A stretch of 64,000 nucleotides of DNA from Actinernus sp. WN-2022 (taxonomy: Eukaryota; Cnidaria; Anthozoa; Actiniaria; Actinernidae), in assembly GCA_030867875.1 (NCBI GenBank), contig JAOWCC010000577.1, positions 94,808,112 through 94,872,111 on the forward strand, read 5' to 3'. The notes under the pieces were generated by a model, which saw nothing but the letters and a program-made list of their open reading frames with translations, had not been told where the DNA came from and searched no databases. Below are positions 19,864 to 31,237 of this stretch, one piece after another (the stretch's first letter is position 1; each line of letters starts with the position of its first letter). Made by a program: the position numbers and the translations under genes.

Positions 19864-20949
19864 ATGTTATTACGTTTTGAAGGGTTCATGGTTGGAGAGT
19901 ATGAAACTCGGCAGACAAAACTGATATTGTTTAACTCCTACAAAATTATTCAAAGCACTTCACATGACCATTTTTTTGTCACCATTCATGTACAACAGTT
20001 TTCTAAATTCGTCTACTGTGCACCTGGGCCCTATTTACAGTTTTTACACAATATCAAACAAATGCTATTATAAAACTTCGACAGTATTTATTGCTCAAAA
20101 GTATTACAAGAACACCGTTAAATAAGAGCATTCTCGTTGTCCCACTGTGGTCAGCGATAATTGTGGTACATGTATTAAATAGAACTCATAATAATAACTT
20201 AAATGTATCGTTTACGAATTATGTGTTAGAATGGTGTGAGTTCAAACCACTAGTTGATATTCATATACCGCTTAAACAGTCGAAAAGTTTAGGTAGCTTC
20301 GTAAAAACAAAATTATATGAATTGTTCTCTTCCTTCTGGAAAGACCAGGTTCAATAGGGTCGTAATTGTGGCAAACTTCGAACGTTTAGTCAAATAAAGA
20401 CAAATTTTAGGATTGAACGATATCTGTCAGAAATTCAGAATGTGAAGCATAGACAGGCTGTTTCAAGGCTGCGTAAGTCTGCTCACAAGTTACCTGTTGA
20501 ATCTGGTCGATACAGTCATACTCCATACGAGGAAAGGAAGTGTATTTTTTGCAATTTGAATGTAATTGGCGATGAGTACCATTATTTGATGAAATGCTCT
20601 AGTAAGGAATTTGAAGAACGGAGGGTCATATTTTTAAGAAGTTTATTTGATTATAACGAATCTTTCCGTTTATTTAATTCAAATAATATTTTTATATATA
20701 TTATGAATATGGGTGATGTTTCTATTCTACGTCTAGTCGCAGAATATTGTTATAGTGTCCTAGAAATGTTTAGTTTTAGAAATTCTTGAGGCATAAGTCT
20801 ATTTTAGTGTAAGAGAAATATATGTATTTCTATTTTGTGATTTGACATTTTGTGTTATCTGCATTAGTATTGTATTTTATGTTTGTATTTCTAAGGTACC
20901 ATTGATTGGTGTGAAAGGAATAAAGATTATTATTATTATTATTATTATC
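19864..20949 (+). mobile_element. LINE 3' end: C-terminal Cys/His domain of a retrotransposon ORF2
   Basis: From 20091 to 20789 one frame is open except for a TAG at 20355. It reads NYVLEWCEFKPLVDIHIPL, and after the stop IERYLSEIQNVKHRQAVSRL, RKSAHKLPVESGRY, then EERKCIFCNLNVIGDEYHYL and MKC. The last part is a CxxC...H...C zinc-binding motif that I know from the C-terminus of non-LTR ORF2 proteins in cnidarians and other invertebrates (RLRxSxHxLPxExGRY, CxFCxxxxIGDExHYLxxC). A 3' UTR ends in ATT units (20924-20949). The 19864-20073 part may belong to the element but shows no motif. Truncated and dead. Confidence 0.75.
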
Positions 20950-21168
20950 AAATTAAAGAGACAAAAATATTTTTATGGACTCAGTTTTGCTCAGTTTTGT
21001 TTTGAGTTATCCTCTTACGGGTTTTTCGATTCCCCAATTAGGGCTTCAATACTTCCATAAATGGTTCAATATTGGTGTTGCTTGCCGAGCTAAAGTCCGA
21101 TTAAAGATTGTACGTCAAGACGATGATGCTGGCAGCCGTTCAAAAGTTGTCAAGAGAGCCATAAATTG
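20950..21168. other. Short unassigned spacer
   Basis: Between the LINE tail and the next MITE; no gene. Confidence 0.3.
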
Positions 21169-21286
21169 GTAATAAGTTCATGTCCTAGATACACCAATAT
21201 GTTACTGACGTTCTATGACCGAAACATAATAGAACGTAATTAACCTATTGTTGTATCTAGGACATGAACTTATTACCCATAAATTG
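21161..21286. mobile_element. 110-bp MITE with an exact 8-bp target duplication
   Basis: ATAAATTG at 21161-21168 and 21279-21286 flanks a hairpin with arms GTAATAAGTTCATGTCCTAG and CTAGGACATGAACTTATTAC. An 8-bp duplication is typical of hAT and P superfamilies; the terminal bases do not decide between them. Confidence 0.8.
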
Positions 21287-21695
21287 AGATTCAACCAACA
21301 CATCTCTCTCGAAAGGTGTTCAAAATCTAGTTCGTGAACCTAATGAAAAACATGTAACCAAAGAACTTACCCAAACTAACGAAAACACTATCCAAGCATG
21401 CAGGCAAGCTATAAATTCTCAATATTTGAACTGCGCTAGCATGACGTCTTTTTCGTATTTCGGCATCTCGCTTTGATTGCCTCTGATCAGATATCGATTT
21501 CAAAAGACAGTGCTCGGAACATCATCGTTTCGCATTGCGGGGATCTGATTTGCTTTGATTGGTTATCGATTGAACAAACACAACTCGTGCATTCTGGCAT
21601 GCGCAGTATATATCGCGGGCTCAACTCATCCATGCAGATCGAGACAAACATCCCGACGCATCTCAATTTCTTGCGGTGTACGAGTTTAGTGTCGC
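21287..21695. other. Unassigned
   Basis: A 75-codon frame at 21473-21700 has no motif; not supported. Confidence 0.3.
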
Positions 21696-21984
21696 AATAG
21701 GCCCTTTCCAGCTAACAAATCACGTGGTTGTACTGGAGAGCAAAAAATAATTGACTTCATTTATTTAAAAGCCTTGTACGAGATCGGTATTGCTTTTAAA
21801 AAACCTGTTTGCAAATGCTATTTCCACCTCCAATCAATTGCCGATCTTTCTAAAACTGCGTATTTAAAGATAGCTTGCTCTCCAGTATTCATGGCAATGC
21901 CTTTCCCATGGGGATCATGAGCTCAATTCATTCGTTAATGAAGTATTATATCAGCACGTGACTGTTAGCTGCAAAGGGCCTATT
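21696..21984. mobile_element. MITE with AATAGGCCCTTTSCAGCTAA ends
   Basis: AATAGGCCCTTTCCAGCTAA at 21696 mirrors TTAGCTGCAAAGGGCCTATT ending at 21984, followed inwards by CACGTG on both sides. A diverged relative (CCTTTCCCAGGATACGATCA) may lie at about 52673. Confidence 0.7.
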
Positions 21985-22560
21985 AGACTATGAGCTCGAA
22001 GTATCTATCGGCTGATAGTTGATGAGCAACTTTTTTTAGCCATAGAAACTGAGGACAAGTGGTCTAATTGTTTTAGTAGAACTGAACCAACAAGATTGCA
22101 GAATTCGCGATAGAACACTAGTTGGATTCTACTAAAACTCAAGAAATATAGAAAGTTGAGCGTGCGCTTGAACTAGTTGGCAGAATTTACGTTTTGATGA
22201 TCAAATTTCCGTGTTTTTCCTCATTCATTTTATAAGGAAATAGAAGAAAATAATGTTTCACCGCGTTCTCATAGAGTCACAGAAACACTTGTAGAAGATT
22301 GAAAGAACTCGAAATAGCAGTGGAACCACTCGCCCTTCGGGCTCGCATAAATTAGCAAATATTTTTTTGCTATGCTGTCCAAGTAACAATTAAAGTTTAT
22401 AACGTATCAAGCATTTAATTAACAAAAACAAGGAAGACAAAATGAATTGAAATTAAGAGTTCTTTCAAATAAATCACTGGGAAAATTGAAACATTTACAG
22501 ACTTTGAAAAACTCTGTAAAAATTATGTAAAATGTGGTGAACATTTCTCTTGTAAATTTT
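21985..22560. other. Unassigned left flank of the 5.5-kb duplication
   Basis: Contains CTCGCCCTTCGGGCTCG and AT-rich sequence; no gene. Confidence 0.3.
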
Positions 22561-22563
22561 TAA

Positions 22564-23529
22564 CACTACATTCGTACATTTAGACAAGTAAAAATGTCTG
22601 TAAAAAAATATTTTACGGACATTAAAAGATCGGTTATCGGGCCGGGTCGGTGATGATATTAACAAAATACCCGCTTAAATCCGAAACGACACAGTATCAC
22701 ATTCAAATAAGAAGTTTCAATTCTTGGTCGCGTTTATTGTTCTGGAGTCGCGACAATTTATAAATACGTGGGATAAGATCACTAAACTAATGTTTGTCAA
22801 AAAAACGGATGGAAGCCCCATTTGTAAATTAAACATTTCTCGCCTTTATTTACGGAACGAGATTCATTTACAAATTATCTCTCATTTTCACGACATTTAT
22901 AAACTTGATGCCTTCAAGTAAAAAAACAAGCAAATAAATACAAGCGGATATTATTTTATAAATTTGTCAAACATGTAAAACAAATAGGCTTAAACTGGCA
23001 GGTTTTCACCTAAAGCCTATACATCCCCTATACTCAATAACTGGGCTGATAAAATGGTCAACTAAACATTGGAAGCGACGCCCAATTTGACTGCAAATAT
23101 TGCCTCCATTTTCTCCCTCCTCCCTGTATGATAAATTCTCCTGTCTCCCTCGTTTTTCTGGATATTTCTAGCGCCTCCTTAGTCCGTTTCTCTCCGCTCC
23201 GTAAGGAATAGTACTGTCGATTGTTTTATGACAAGAACATCCGCAGTTTTTTTAAATGCCTTACAGCGATATTCTCAGTCACACGTGCCGTTTGTCTTGA
23301 CGACGGAGTCGTGTTTTGGTGGACGTCAATCAAGCAAAAAACGTTGGAACTTAAAAACATCTGTAGTGCGAAATGAGTTCTTAAAAGGCTTGACAAAGGC
23401 ACCATTTACTTTTATTTCTACTCTGCGGTGGCTTGTCAGGACCATTCAAAAAACGATTATATATTTTTGAAATCCCGAGGTATATTTTTTTCAAATTTAG
23501 TGGTTTTATTTTGGAACAACTTTTATTTA
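22564..23529. other. Non-coding part of the duplicated unit
   Basis: Short frames on the plus strand (22724-22921, 23228-23470) occur identically in copy 2 only because the DNA is duplicated. None shows a domain. Confidence 0.3.
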
Positions 23530-23833
23530 CTAGTTTTGGATTTTGTTTTCCATTCTTCTCCTTCGCAGTCCCATATCCCTCAGTATTCTCTTCAGCTGCT
23601 GCATACTTAAAATGACACCATGCAAGCAAAAAAGCTAGACTCTTTTCGGCGTAATCTAAACCTAAATTGAAATATTCTCTAACAAGTAGCTCTCGCTGGT
23701 CATTCGCGACGCTTTCTATATACTTGGAATATAGCTTGGCAATTAAAACCGATAAACACAGCTTGAAGCGTACCAAGCACAAACAAAGTACAACTAAGTT
23801 GGTGACTGTACACGCCATCTTCGTTGCAGACAA
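23530..23833 (-). pseudogene. Integrase-core-type gene, N-terminal part, frameshifted (copy 1)
   Basis: A minus-strand frame from 23833 (or 23818) has a hydrophobic start, then RELLVREYFNLGLDYAE. At about 23640 the frame breaks: in the shifted frame the DNA reads HGVILSMQQLKRILRDMG followed by LRRRRM and stops at 23530. Together this is the pattern YFxxGxxYxEIxxFLxxxHGIxxSxxxLKRxLRxxGLxRR, the helix-turn-helix lead-in I know from rve-type (integrase core) transposase-derived proteins of fish and cnidarians. The long single frame to 23381 is an accident after the shift. Only the N-terminal part is present. Assignment is from pattern memory. Confidence 0.6.
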
Positions 23834-23869
23834 GAAGACCTCGTGACAGTTAAGGAACTTGGGAATTTT

Positions 23870-23995
23870 AATTCTTAAAAGAATTCGGGATTAAGAATTT
23901 GGGATTAAGAACTCGGGATTAGATCTCGGGATTAAGAACTCGGAAATAAGACCTCAGGATTAGGAACTCGGGGTTAAGTACTCGGGATTAAGAAA
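23870..23995 (+). repeat. AACTCGGGATTAAG minisatellite (copy 1)
   Basis: About eight degenerate units of 13-14 bp: GAATTCGGGATTAA, GAACTCGGGATTAG, ATCTCGGGATTAAG, GTACTCGGGATTAAG and others. Confidence 0.8.
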
Positions 23996-24259
23996 AAAAT
24001 CCAAATATTTTTTCCTAGTTAAATATTTTTTTCCTGATTTTTTTTTAATAACTCGGGATTTCAAAAAAAATATAGTTTTTTAATGGCCCTAACAAGCCAC
24101 CGTACTACTCTGACATTTCCAAGACTTCGTCCGAGATCTTCTCAAAATCGGTTTGTTTCGAGCGAGAGAACAAAATTAGTTGTAATACGATCTTTGTAAG
24201 GGTTAGATAATGGAACGAGAGTTCTATGTGATTTAGAGTGCCGAGCATTTAGTATTAGT

Positions 24260-24353
24260 AATTAGTATTCTCTATATAGAGAATACTAATAAGGCTATTG
24301 TGTTCTATTGTTTCATAGCCTTATTAGTATTCTCTATATAGAGAATACTAATT
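24260..24353. repeat. Perfect 39-bp inverted repeat built of smaller palindromes (copy 1)
   Basis: 24260-24298 and 24315-24353 are exact reverse complements across a 16-bp loop. Each arm contains a further perfect palindrome, TTAGTATTCTCTATATAGAG onward. It can extrude as a cruciform. Confidence 0.9.
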
Positions 24354-24704
24354 ACTTAACTATGGGATTTAGACAGCTGAAATGGGGAACGCTTATTGGT
24401 CGAGTGGGTGTGACCATGTTCTAACATATGGTAGAACAGCTGATTAATTAAATTAATTATGCAAATTAGGAGACGGCCATTTTGAATGTGATTTTAATCC
24501 GAAATCAATTCTCTTTTGTAAACTAAATCATAAGCTGCGAAACTAAGTAGTCTTGAAATATTATGATTACAAAAAAAAAAAAAAAATGCCACAAGCGCTC
24601 ATGTCCACCTGTTCACGCTAGTTGTGACAAAGTGGAAAATTTATGAAAGAACCAGTCGAGATTTTTCGACAACATACTATGGTATTTCTTTCATAACAAG
24701 AGGC

Positions 24705-24830
24705 CCTGAGTGGCCTTAACTCGGGCCACCTTATGGAATAGGTAAATACAGTTCATGGAGTTCTAGCATATTTTTGTCATACATGGTTTCTGCTAGGAGA
24801 GCCAGATAATTGATTCACTACTGATGCTTG
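24705..24830 (+). repeat. Dispersed repeat family R4, uninterrupted (copy 1)
   Basis: Starts AACAAGAGGCCCTGAGTGG and contains GAGTTCTAGCAT and TTGATTCACTACTGATGC; reverse counterpart at 12860-13395. Confidence 0.65.
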
Positions 24831-24840
24831 TGATAATTAA

Positions 24841-24960
24841 AGGCTCTGTGCAAAAAGGGCGTAAGTGACTCTTGATCACATTCTAAATTCTCCTTCATTT
24901 TCTTTGTTTTCTAAGGGAGAATTTAGAACGTGATCAAGAATCACTTTTTGCACACAGCTT
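24841..24960. mobile_element. 120-bp hairpin MITE (copy 1)
   Basis: AGGCTCTGTGCAAAAAG at 24841 mirrors CTTTTTGCACACAGCTT; the arms continue with CTTGATCAC / GTGATCAAG and TAAATTCTCC / GGAGAATTTA. Confidence 0.75.
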
Positions 24961-25546
24961 TTCAATATATATATAACGGATGGACCTTTTGCAGGAATGC
25001 AATCACATGGTTGTTGACCCATGTCATGAAGTGACCAAGTGAAAGTGCCGACGCTGGCCTGGAACTACCGAGGAATCGGGCCATTTACTACTATATTTGA
25101 TGCCATTACTTTTAAGAGAAACGAATATTAAATAACAACAACGCAATCTGGTAAGTTTTGTGTGTGTTTTACTTACAAATGTCGGTTCAAACTTTCACCA
25201 CATCAGGCCTTGGGCGTTTAGGAGCGCCAGTTAATCCATAATCCTTTCGTAAAATGAGAAATTTCCATCCAAAGTCCTTCTAGAAAAACTCAACATCTTG
25301 CCATTGCCATCGAAGAAACCTTTGGTTTCAACAAAACTTCGCTCGCGTTTTGGGCACTCATTGTCTGCTTTTAGAAGACAAACTTGTTTCACCTCTCATT
25401 TGTTATGCTTTGCATTAGCTATCCAAAATCATGATCAAAATAAGTTAATTTGATTTTTTTTATCATGAAATAAAACAAAGCAATTTAATATGATGAAGAA
25501 AAACACTTGTATCATCTGCACCGATATTCAGTCTAAACCTTGGATA
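24961..25546. other. Unassigned part of the duplicated unit
   Basis: No gene seen. Confidence 0.3.
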
Positions 25547-25740
25547 GCCTGGGAACCAGCCTAGCCTCGAGGCGTTATGGCTGGTATTTTAATGGATTAA
25601 TTGGATCCCTGTGGTTTGTGACGTCACACTACTTGATGACCGTGACGTCACCAACCAGTACAAACCACAGGGATCCCATTAACCCATCAGAAAATAAATA
25701 CCAGCCAGAACGCCTTGGGACTAGGCTGCCTGGGAACCAG
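25547..25740. mobile_element. MITE between 13-bp direct repeats (copy 1)
   Basis: GCCTGGGAACCAG occurs at 25547-25559 and 25728-25740 in direct orientation. The segment between folds back (GGCGTTATGGCTGGTATTT against AAATACCAGCCAGAACGCC; GGGATCC and CCACAGGGATCC; GTGACGTCAC). The 75-codon frame across it is not a gene. Confidence 0.75.
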
Positions 25741-26055
25741 ATCCTCGAGGAAATAAAGGCAAAGTGACAAGAAAGAGAAGAGAGAATAAAAAGATTTATG
25801 ATTTACTACACCCAAATCAACGATTACTGGCCAGGGCTCATAATTACTTAAATATTGGGAATTTTTATCCCTTGCAATAATAATTGTATCCATGCCCGAT
25901 TATAAGACGTCAGCAAGTGTTTGTAGATCGTAAAATGTTTAACTTGGTCGTATTTTTAGACCTAAAAAAGAGCCCATCTGGGCTTTCACTCGGGCAACAT
26001 GAGATTGAAGATGAAATACACTTTCATTTGAAATCCTTTTAGTAAAATATCAACA

Positions 26056-26257
26056 AATAGCTGATATTATAGTTGAGCCATGAATAGTAGTTTCAGCGGA
26101 ATTGACCCGAACGCCTCATTTCGACCCAATGAAGCACTATTCAAGAATGATGGTTTCAATGGTGCTTCATTACATCGAAGAGAGACGTTCGGGTCAATAC
26201 AAAGGTCAATACTGCTGAATCTGATATTCGTAAACTCAACCGTAGTATCAGCTATTG
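26056..26257. mobile_element. MITE with TAGCTGATA ends (copy 1)
   Basis: AATAGCTGATATTATAGTTG on the left mirrors CTCAACCGTAGTATCAGCTA on the right, and GACCCGAACGCCTC mirrors GAGACGTTCGGGTC inside. Confidence 0.7.
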
Positions 26258-26483
26258 CGAGGGTTGGCCTCGAACACCGCGGCGCAGATTTGGTATCATG
26301 CAGCGAATATTTGTTTTAATTCATGACGCAGTATACGAGGAAGAGTAGGCTGCGAGCCGGCTCTCCTGTGTGTTTATTCGGAAAAGTTTATTCTCGTATT
26401 CGGGGTTCCTATGGCGCGCGGACACGAAAGTTCATTCTCGTCAATTGTCAATTGTAGGTTACAGTTCTTCTTTGAAGGGCCAC

Positions 26484-26862
26484 TGTCAATCGAATTGAAC
26501 CTTCAAGTTTCTTTAAAACAAAACTACAAAAATAACACCCAGACATTGAAGAGAAATACCATATGAATGCACTGATATACTTTTCAAACTTTTTTCGGTA
26601 GAGGATGGCAAAGAATAAAGTGGATTACAAAAGCTTATTCTAGAAACTTAATGTCGGTGTACAGTGAACCGATTTCAAGTTGCTCTAAATTTCTCTTAAA
26701 AGCAGTATTTTTCATCTACTCGAATCTTTGCCGTCCTACATCAAAATTGTCTCAAATTTTCTCCAGTATACCTGGAAGCATACGCTGCTAATCTGAGTAG
26801 TTATTTTCGTCTTTCGACATCGGAATGGTTTTCATTTGGGGGTTGTCAGTGCTTCACAATTT
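26484..26862 (+). repeat. Dispersed repeat family R3 (copy 1)
   Basis: Closely matches 47971-48335 (for example GAACCTTCAAGTTTCTTTAA, AACAAAACTACAAAAATAAC, TTTTCTCCAGTATACCTGG), with many substitutions and a deletion there. Confidence 0.8.
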
Positions 26863-27844
26863 TTACATACTCAAGTATCATGATAAAGTATTCACTGGAA
26901 TTTCGTTTTCAAGTCAGATATATAATATGAAGCAGAGCGTAATTTTTGGAAACCGTTAAGCGTGAATAGAAAGTACTCCATTAACTTCAGTTGGGTGATC
27001 TCCTATTAATTACTAGTTTTGACGGCATCAAAGAAGTACTAAAAGGATCCAGCCAGAGACATTTAAAACAGGACAATATAGGCAAATGTGATTCCATTAG
27101 TCTTTCAGGAGTAAATAGGAAGGTGGACGAAAAGGTGGGGAAACATGGTTTAATTAGCAGATTTTCACGGAGGGTTTTCCAAAAAGACGGCTGAAAGAGC
27201 TATAAAATGATACTATATTTGTTTCGAAGATTAGTCGAGATATTTTGGGGACAAAGACAACTTGTCAATATATATTGTAAAAACAAATTTGGTTTGTATG
27301 GAATCCAGGATGTACTTTACGTCGTACTAAAAGCATTGCACTTCCACCTAGATAATAGATTTGAAACTAGACACCTGGAAACGTGAGCCATAAAAGGTCG
27401 GAAGCTACGACAGCGTGTGCGAGCTATTAGGCTTTTGGCAAACATTTCGAGTGCAAAACTCAACGCAGATGATATCGAAATGTAATTGACATCCATCTCT
27501 AAACTAACTCCAACATTGAGCCACATATAGGAAGTGTTTTCGCATCAATTTTAGGTCGAGATATTTTGGTATGAATATGATGACGTCATTGTTGTTGCCA
27601 CAGTAACGCAATCGAACCTTTTTAGCACGGTCGACTTTTTTCTCTAGATATATGGTGTTAAGTTTCACAACTACTAAAATGTTTCGCGACTGACTTTCTC
27701 TAGCTCTGCGAATTACATCTCGGGGTTAAAGTTCTATATTTAAACGACTGCCAGCGATGCACAACTTTACCCCCTTCTCTTACAGAGCTCCACATTAAGG
27801 GAATTCAAAGCTATATAAGCTACTCGGATCAGAGAAGAGTCGGT

Positions 27845-27930
27845 ACGGGTGGGCCGGACCGCGGCAGGAATCGAGTCGGAACCGCATACGCAATATGCCG
27901 TGCACTAACCAATTGCGCCATACACGCATC
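27845..27930 (-). mobile_element. tRNA-like SINE head (copy 1)
   Basis: On the minus strand TGGCGCAATTGG (A box, complement of 27909-27920) is followed by GGTTCCGACTCGATTCC (B box region, complement of 27867-27883). No proper acceptor stem is present. Confidence 0.6.
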
Positions 27931-29026
27931 TACAGTTACAGAGAATTAATTGCTTGTAGTCTTGTAAGACAGAAATCCTGATTGAGAAATCAATGTTCGT
28001 TCAATTCAAAGTTTACATTTAATAAATAAAGATAGTTCTCCATGTTCTATTACAAAATAACACTACATTCGTACATTTAGACAAGTAAAAATGTCTGTAA
28101 AAAAATATTTTACGGACATTAAAAGATCGGTTATCGGGCCGGGTCGGTGATGATATTAACAAAATACCCGCTTAAATCCGAAACGACACAGTATCACATT
28201 CAAATAAGAAGTTTCAATTCTTGGTCGCGTTTATTGTTCTGGAGTCGCGACAATTTATAAATACGTGGGATAAGATCACTAAACTAATGTTTGTCAAAAA
28301 AACGGATGGAAGCCCCATTTGTAAATTAAACATTTCTCGCCTTTATTTACGGAACGAGATTCATTTACAAATTATCTCTCATTTTCACGACATTTATAAA
28401 CTTGATGCCTTCAAGTAAAAAAACAAGCAAATAAATACAAGCGGATATTATTTTATAAATTTGTCAAACATGTAAAACAAATAGGCTTAAACTGGCAGGT
28501 TTTCACCTAAAGCCTATACATCCCCTATACTCAATAACTGGGCTGATAAAATGGTCAACTAAACATTGGAAGCGACGCCCAATTTGACTGCAAATATTGC
28601 CTCCATTTTCTCCCTCCTCCCTGTATGATAAATTCTCCTGTCTCCCTCGTTTTTCTGGATATTTCTAGCGCCTCCTTAGTCCGTTTCTCTCCGCTCCGTA
28701 AGGAATAGTACTGTCGATTGTTTTATGACAAGAACATCCGCAGTTTTTTTAAATGCCTTACAGCGATATTCTCAGTCACACGTGCCGTTTGTCTTGACGA
28801 CGGAGTCGTGTTTTGGTGGACGTCAATCAAGCAAAAAACGTTGGAACTTAAAAACATCTGTAGTGCGAAATGAGTTCTTAAAAGGCTTGACAAAGGCACC
28901 ATTTACTTTTATTTCTACTCTGCGGTGGCTTGTCAGGACCATTCAAAAAACGATTATATATTTTTGAAATCCCGAGGTATATTTTTTTCAAATTTAGTGG
29001 TTTTATTTTGGAACAACTTTTATTTA

Positions 29027-29330
29027 CTAGTTTTGGATTTTGTTTTCCATTCTTCTCCTTCGCAGTCCCATATCCCTCAGTATTCTCTTCAGCTGCTGCA
29101 TACTTAAAATGACACCATGCAAGCAAAAAAGCTAGACTCTTTTCGGCGTAATCTAAACCTAAATTGAAATATTCTCTAACAAGTAGCTCTCGCTGGTCAT
29201 TCGCGACGCTTTCTATATACTTGGAATATAGCTTGGCAATTAAAACCGATAAACACAGCTTGAAGCGTACCAAGCACAAACAAAGTACAACTAAGTTGGT
29301 GACTGTACACGCCATCTTCGTTGCAGACAA
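29027..29330 (-). pseudogene. Integrase-core-type gene, N-terminal part, frameshifted (copy 2)
   Basis: Identical to 23530-23833, including the same frameshift, so the break predates the duplication. Confidence 0.6.
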
Positions 29331-29366
29331 GAAGACCTCGTGACAGTTAAGGAACTTGGGAATTTT

Positions 29367-29492
29367 AATTCTTAAAAGAATTCGGGATTAAGAATTTGGG
29401 ATTAAGAACTCGGGATTAGATCTCGGGATTAAGAACTCGGAAATAAGACCTCAGGATTAGGAACTCGGGGTTAAGTACTCGGGATTAAGAAA
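29367..29492 (+). repeat. AACTCGGGATTAAG minisatellite (copy 2)
   Basis: Identical to 23870-23995; unit number unchanged, unusual for a minisatellite unless the duplication is very recent or artificial. Confidence 0.8.
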
Positions 29493-29756
29493 AAAATCCA
29501 AATATTTTTTCCTAGTTAAATATTTTTTTCCTGATTTTTTTTTAATAACTCGGGATTTCAAAAAAAATATAGTTTTTTAATGGCCCTAACAAGCCACCGT
29601 ACTACTCTGACATTTCCAAGACTTCGTCCGAGATCTTCTCAAAATCGGTTTGTTTCGAGCGAGAGAACAAAATTAGTTGTAATACGATCTTTGTAAGGGT
29701 TAGATAATGGAACGAGAGTTCTATGTGATTTAGAGTGCCGAGCATTTAGTATTAGT

Positions 29757-29850
29757 AATTAGTATTCTCTATATAGAGAATACTAATAAGGCTATTGTGT
29801 TCTATTGTTTCATAGCCTTATTAGTATTCTCTATATAGAGAATACTAATT
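29757..29850. repeat. Perfect 39-bp inverted repeat (copy 2)
   Basis: Identical to 24260-24353. Confidence 0.9.
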
Positions 29851-30201
29851 ACTTAACTATGGGATTTAGACAGCTGAAATGGGGAACGCTTATTGGTCGA
29901 GTGGGTGTGACCATGTTCTAACATATGGTAGAACAGCTGATTAATTAAATTAATTATGCAAATTAGGAGACGGCCATTTTGAATGTGATTTTAATCCGAA
30001 ATCAATTCTCTTTTGTAAACTAAATCATAAGCTGCGAAACTAAGTAGTCTTGAAATATTATGATTACAAAAAAAAAAAAAAAATGCCACAAGCGCTCATG
30101 TCCACCTGTTCACGCTAGTTGTGACAAAGTGGAAAATTTATGAAAGAACCAGTCGAGATTTTTCGACAACATACTATGGTATTTCTTTCATAACAAGAGG
30201 C

Positions 30202-30327
30202 CCTGAGTGGCCTTAACTCGGGCCACCTTATGGAATAGGTAAATACAGTTCATGGAGTTCTAGCATATTTTTGTCATACATGGTTTCTGCTAGGAGAGCC
30301 AGATAATTGATTCACTACTGATGCTTG
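30202..30327 (+). repeat. Dispersed repeat family R4 (copy 2)
   Basis: Identical to 24705-24830. Confidence 0.65.
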
Positions 30328-30337
30328 TGATAATTAA

Positions 30338-30457
30338 AGGCTCTGTGCAAAAAGGGCGTAAGTGACTCTTGATCACATTCTAAATTCTCCTTCATTTTCT
30401 TTGTTTTCTAAGGGAGAATTTAGAACGTGATCAAGAATCACTTTTTGCACACAGCTT
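30338..30457. mobile_element. 120-bp hairpin MITE (copy 2)
   Basis: Identical to 24841-24960. Confidence 0.75.
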
Positions 30458-31043
30458 TTCAATATATATATAACGGATGGACCTTTTGCAGGAATGCAAT
30501 CACATGGTTGTTGACCCATGTCATGAAGTGACCAAGTGAAAGTGCCGACGCTGGCCTGGAACTACCGAGGAATCGGGCCATTTACTACTATATTTGATGC
30601 CATTACTTTTAAGAGAAACGAATATTAAATAACAACAACGCAATCTGGTAAGTTTTGTGTGTGTTTTACTTACAAATGTCGGTTCAAACTTTCACCACAT
30701 CAGGCCTTGGGCGTTTAGGAGCGCCAGTTAATCCATAATCCTTTCGTAAAATGAGAAATTTCCATCCAAAGTCCTTCTAGAAAAACTCAACATCTTGCCA
30801 TTGCCATCGAAGAAACCTTTGGTTTCAACAAAACTTCGCTCGCGTTTTGGGCACTCATTGTCTGCTTTTAGAAGACAAACTTGTTTCACCTCTCATTTGT
30901 TATGCTTTGCATTAGCTATCCAAAATCATGATCAAAATAAGTTAATTTGATTTTTTTTATCATGAAATAAAACAAAGCAATTTAATATGATGAAGAAAAA
31001 CACTTGTATCATCTGCACCGATATTCAGTCTAAACCTTGGATA

Positions 31044-31237
31044 GCCTGGGAACCAGCCTAGCCTCGAGGCGTTATGGCTGGTATTTTAATGGATTAATTG
31101 GATCCCTGTGGTTTGTGACGTCACACTACTTGATGACCGTGACGTCACCAACCAGTACAAACCACAGGGATCCCATTAACCCATCAGAAAATAAATACCA
31201 GCCAGAACGCCTTGGGACTAGGCTGCCTGGGAACCAG
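31044..31237. mobile_element. MITE between 13-bp direct repeats (copy 2)
   Basis: Identical to 25547-25740. Confidence 0.75.

Larger units (their letters stand above)
22561..28057. repeat. 5,497-bp tandem duplication, copy 1
   Basis: The unit is repeated head-to-tail from 28058. The coordinate offset stays 5,497 throughout, so there is no net indel, and the only difference I found is T at 26826 against A at 32323. The left boundary follows GTAAATTTT; the junction shares TAA with both outer edges. The unit holds one pseudogene pair of frames and several repeat elements, listed separately. Either a very recent duplication or an assembly artefact. Confidence 0.95.

Noticed and set aside
23381..23529. 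C-terminal part of the 150-codon minus-strand frame
   Set aside because: It follows a frameshift; the recognisable motif continues in the other frame and stops at 23530.
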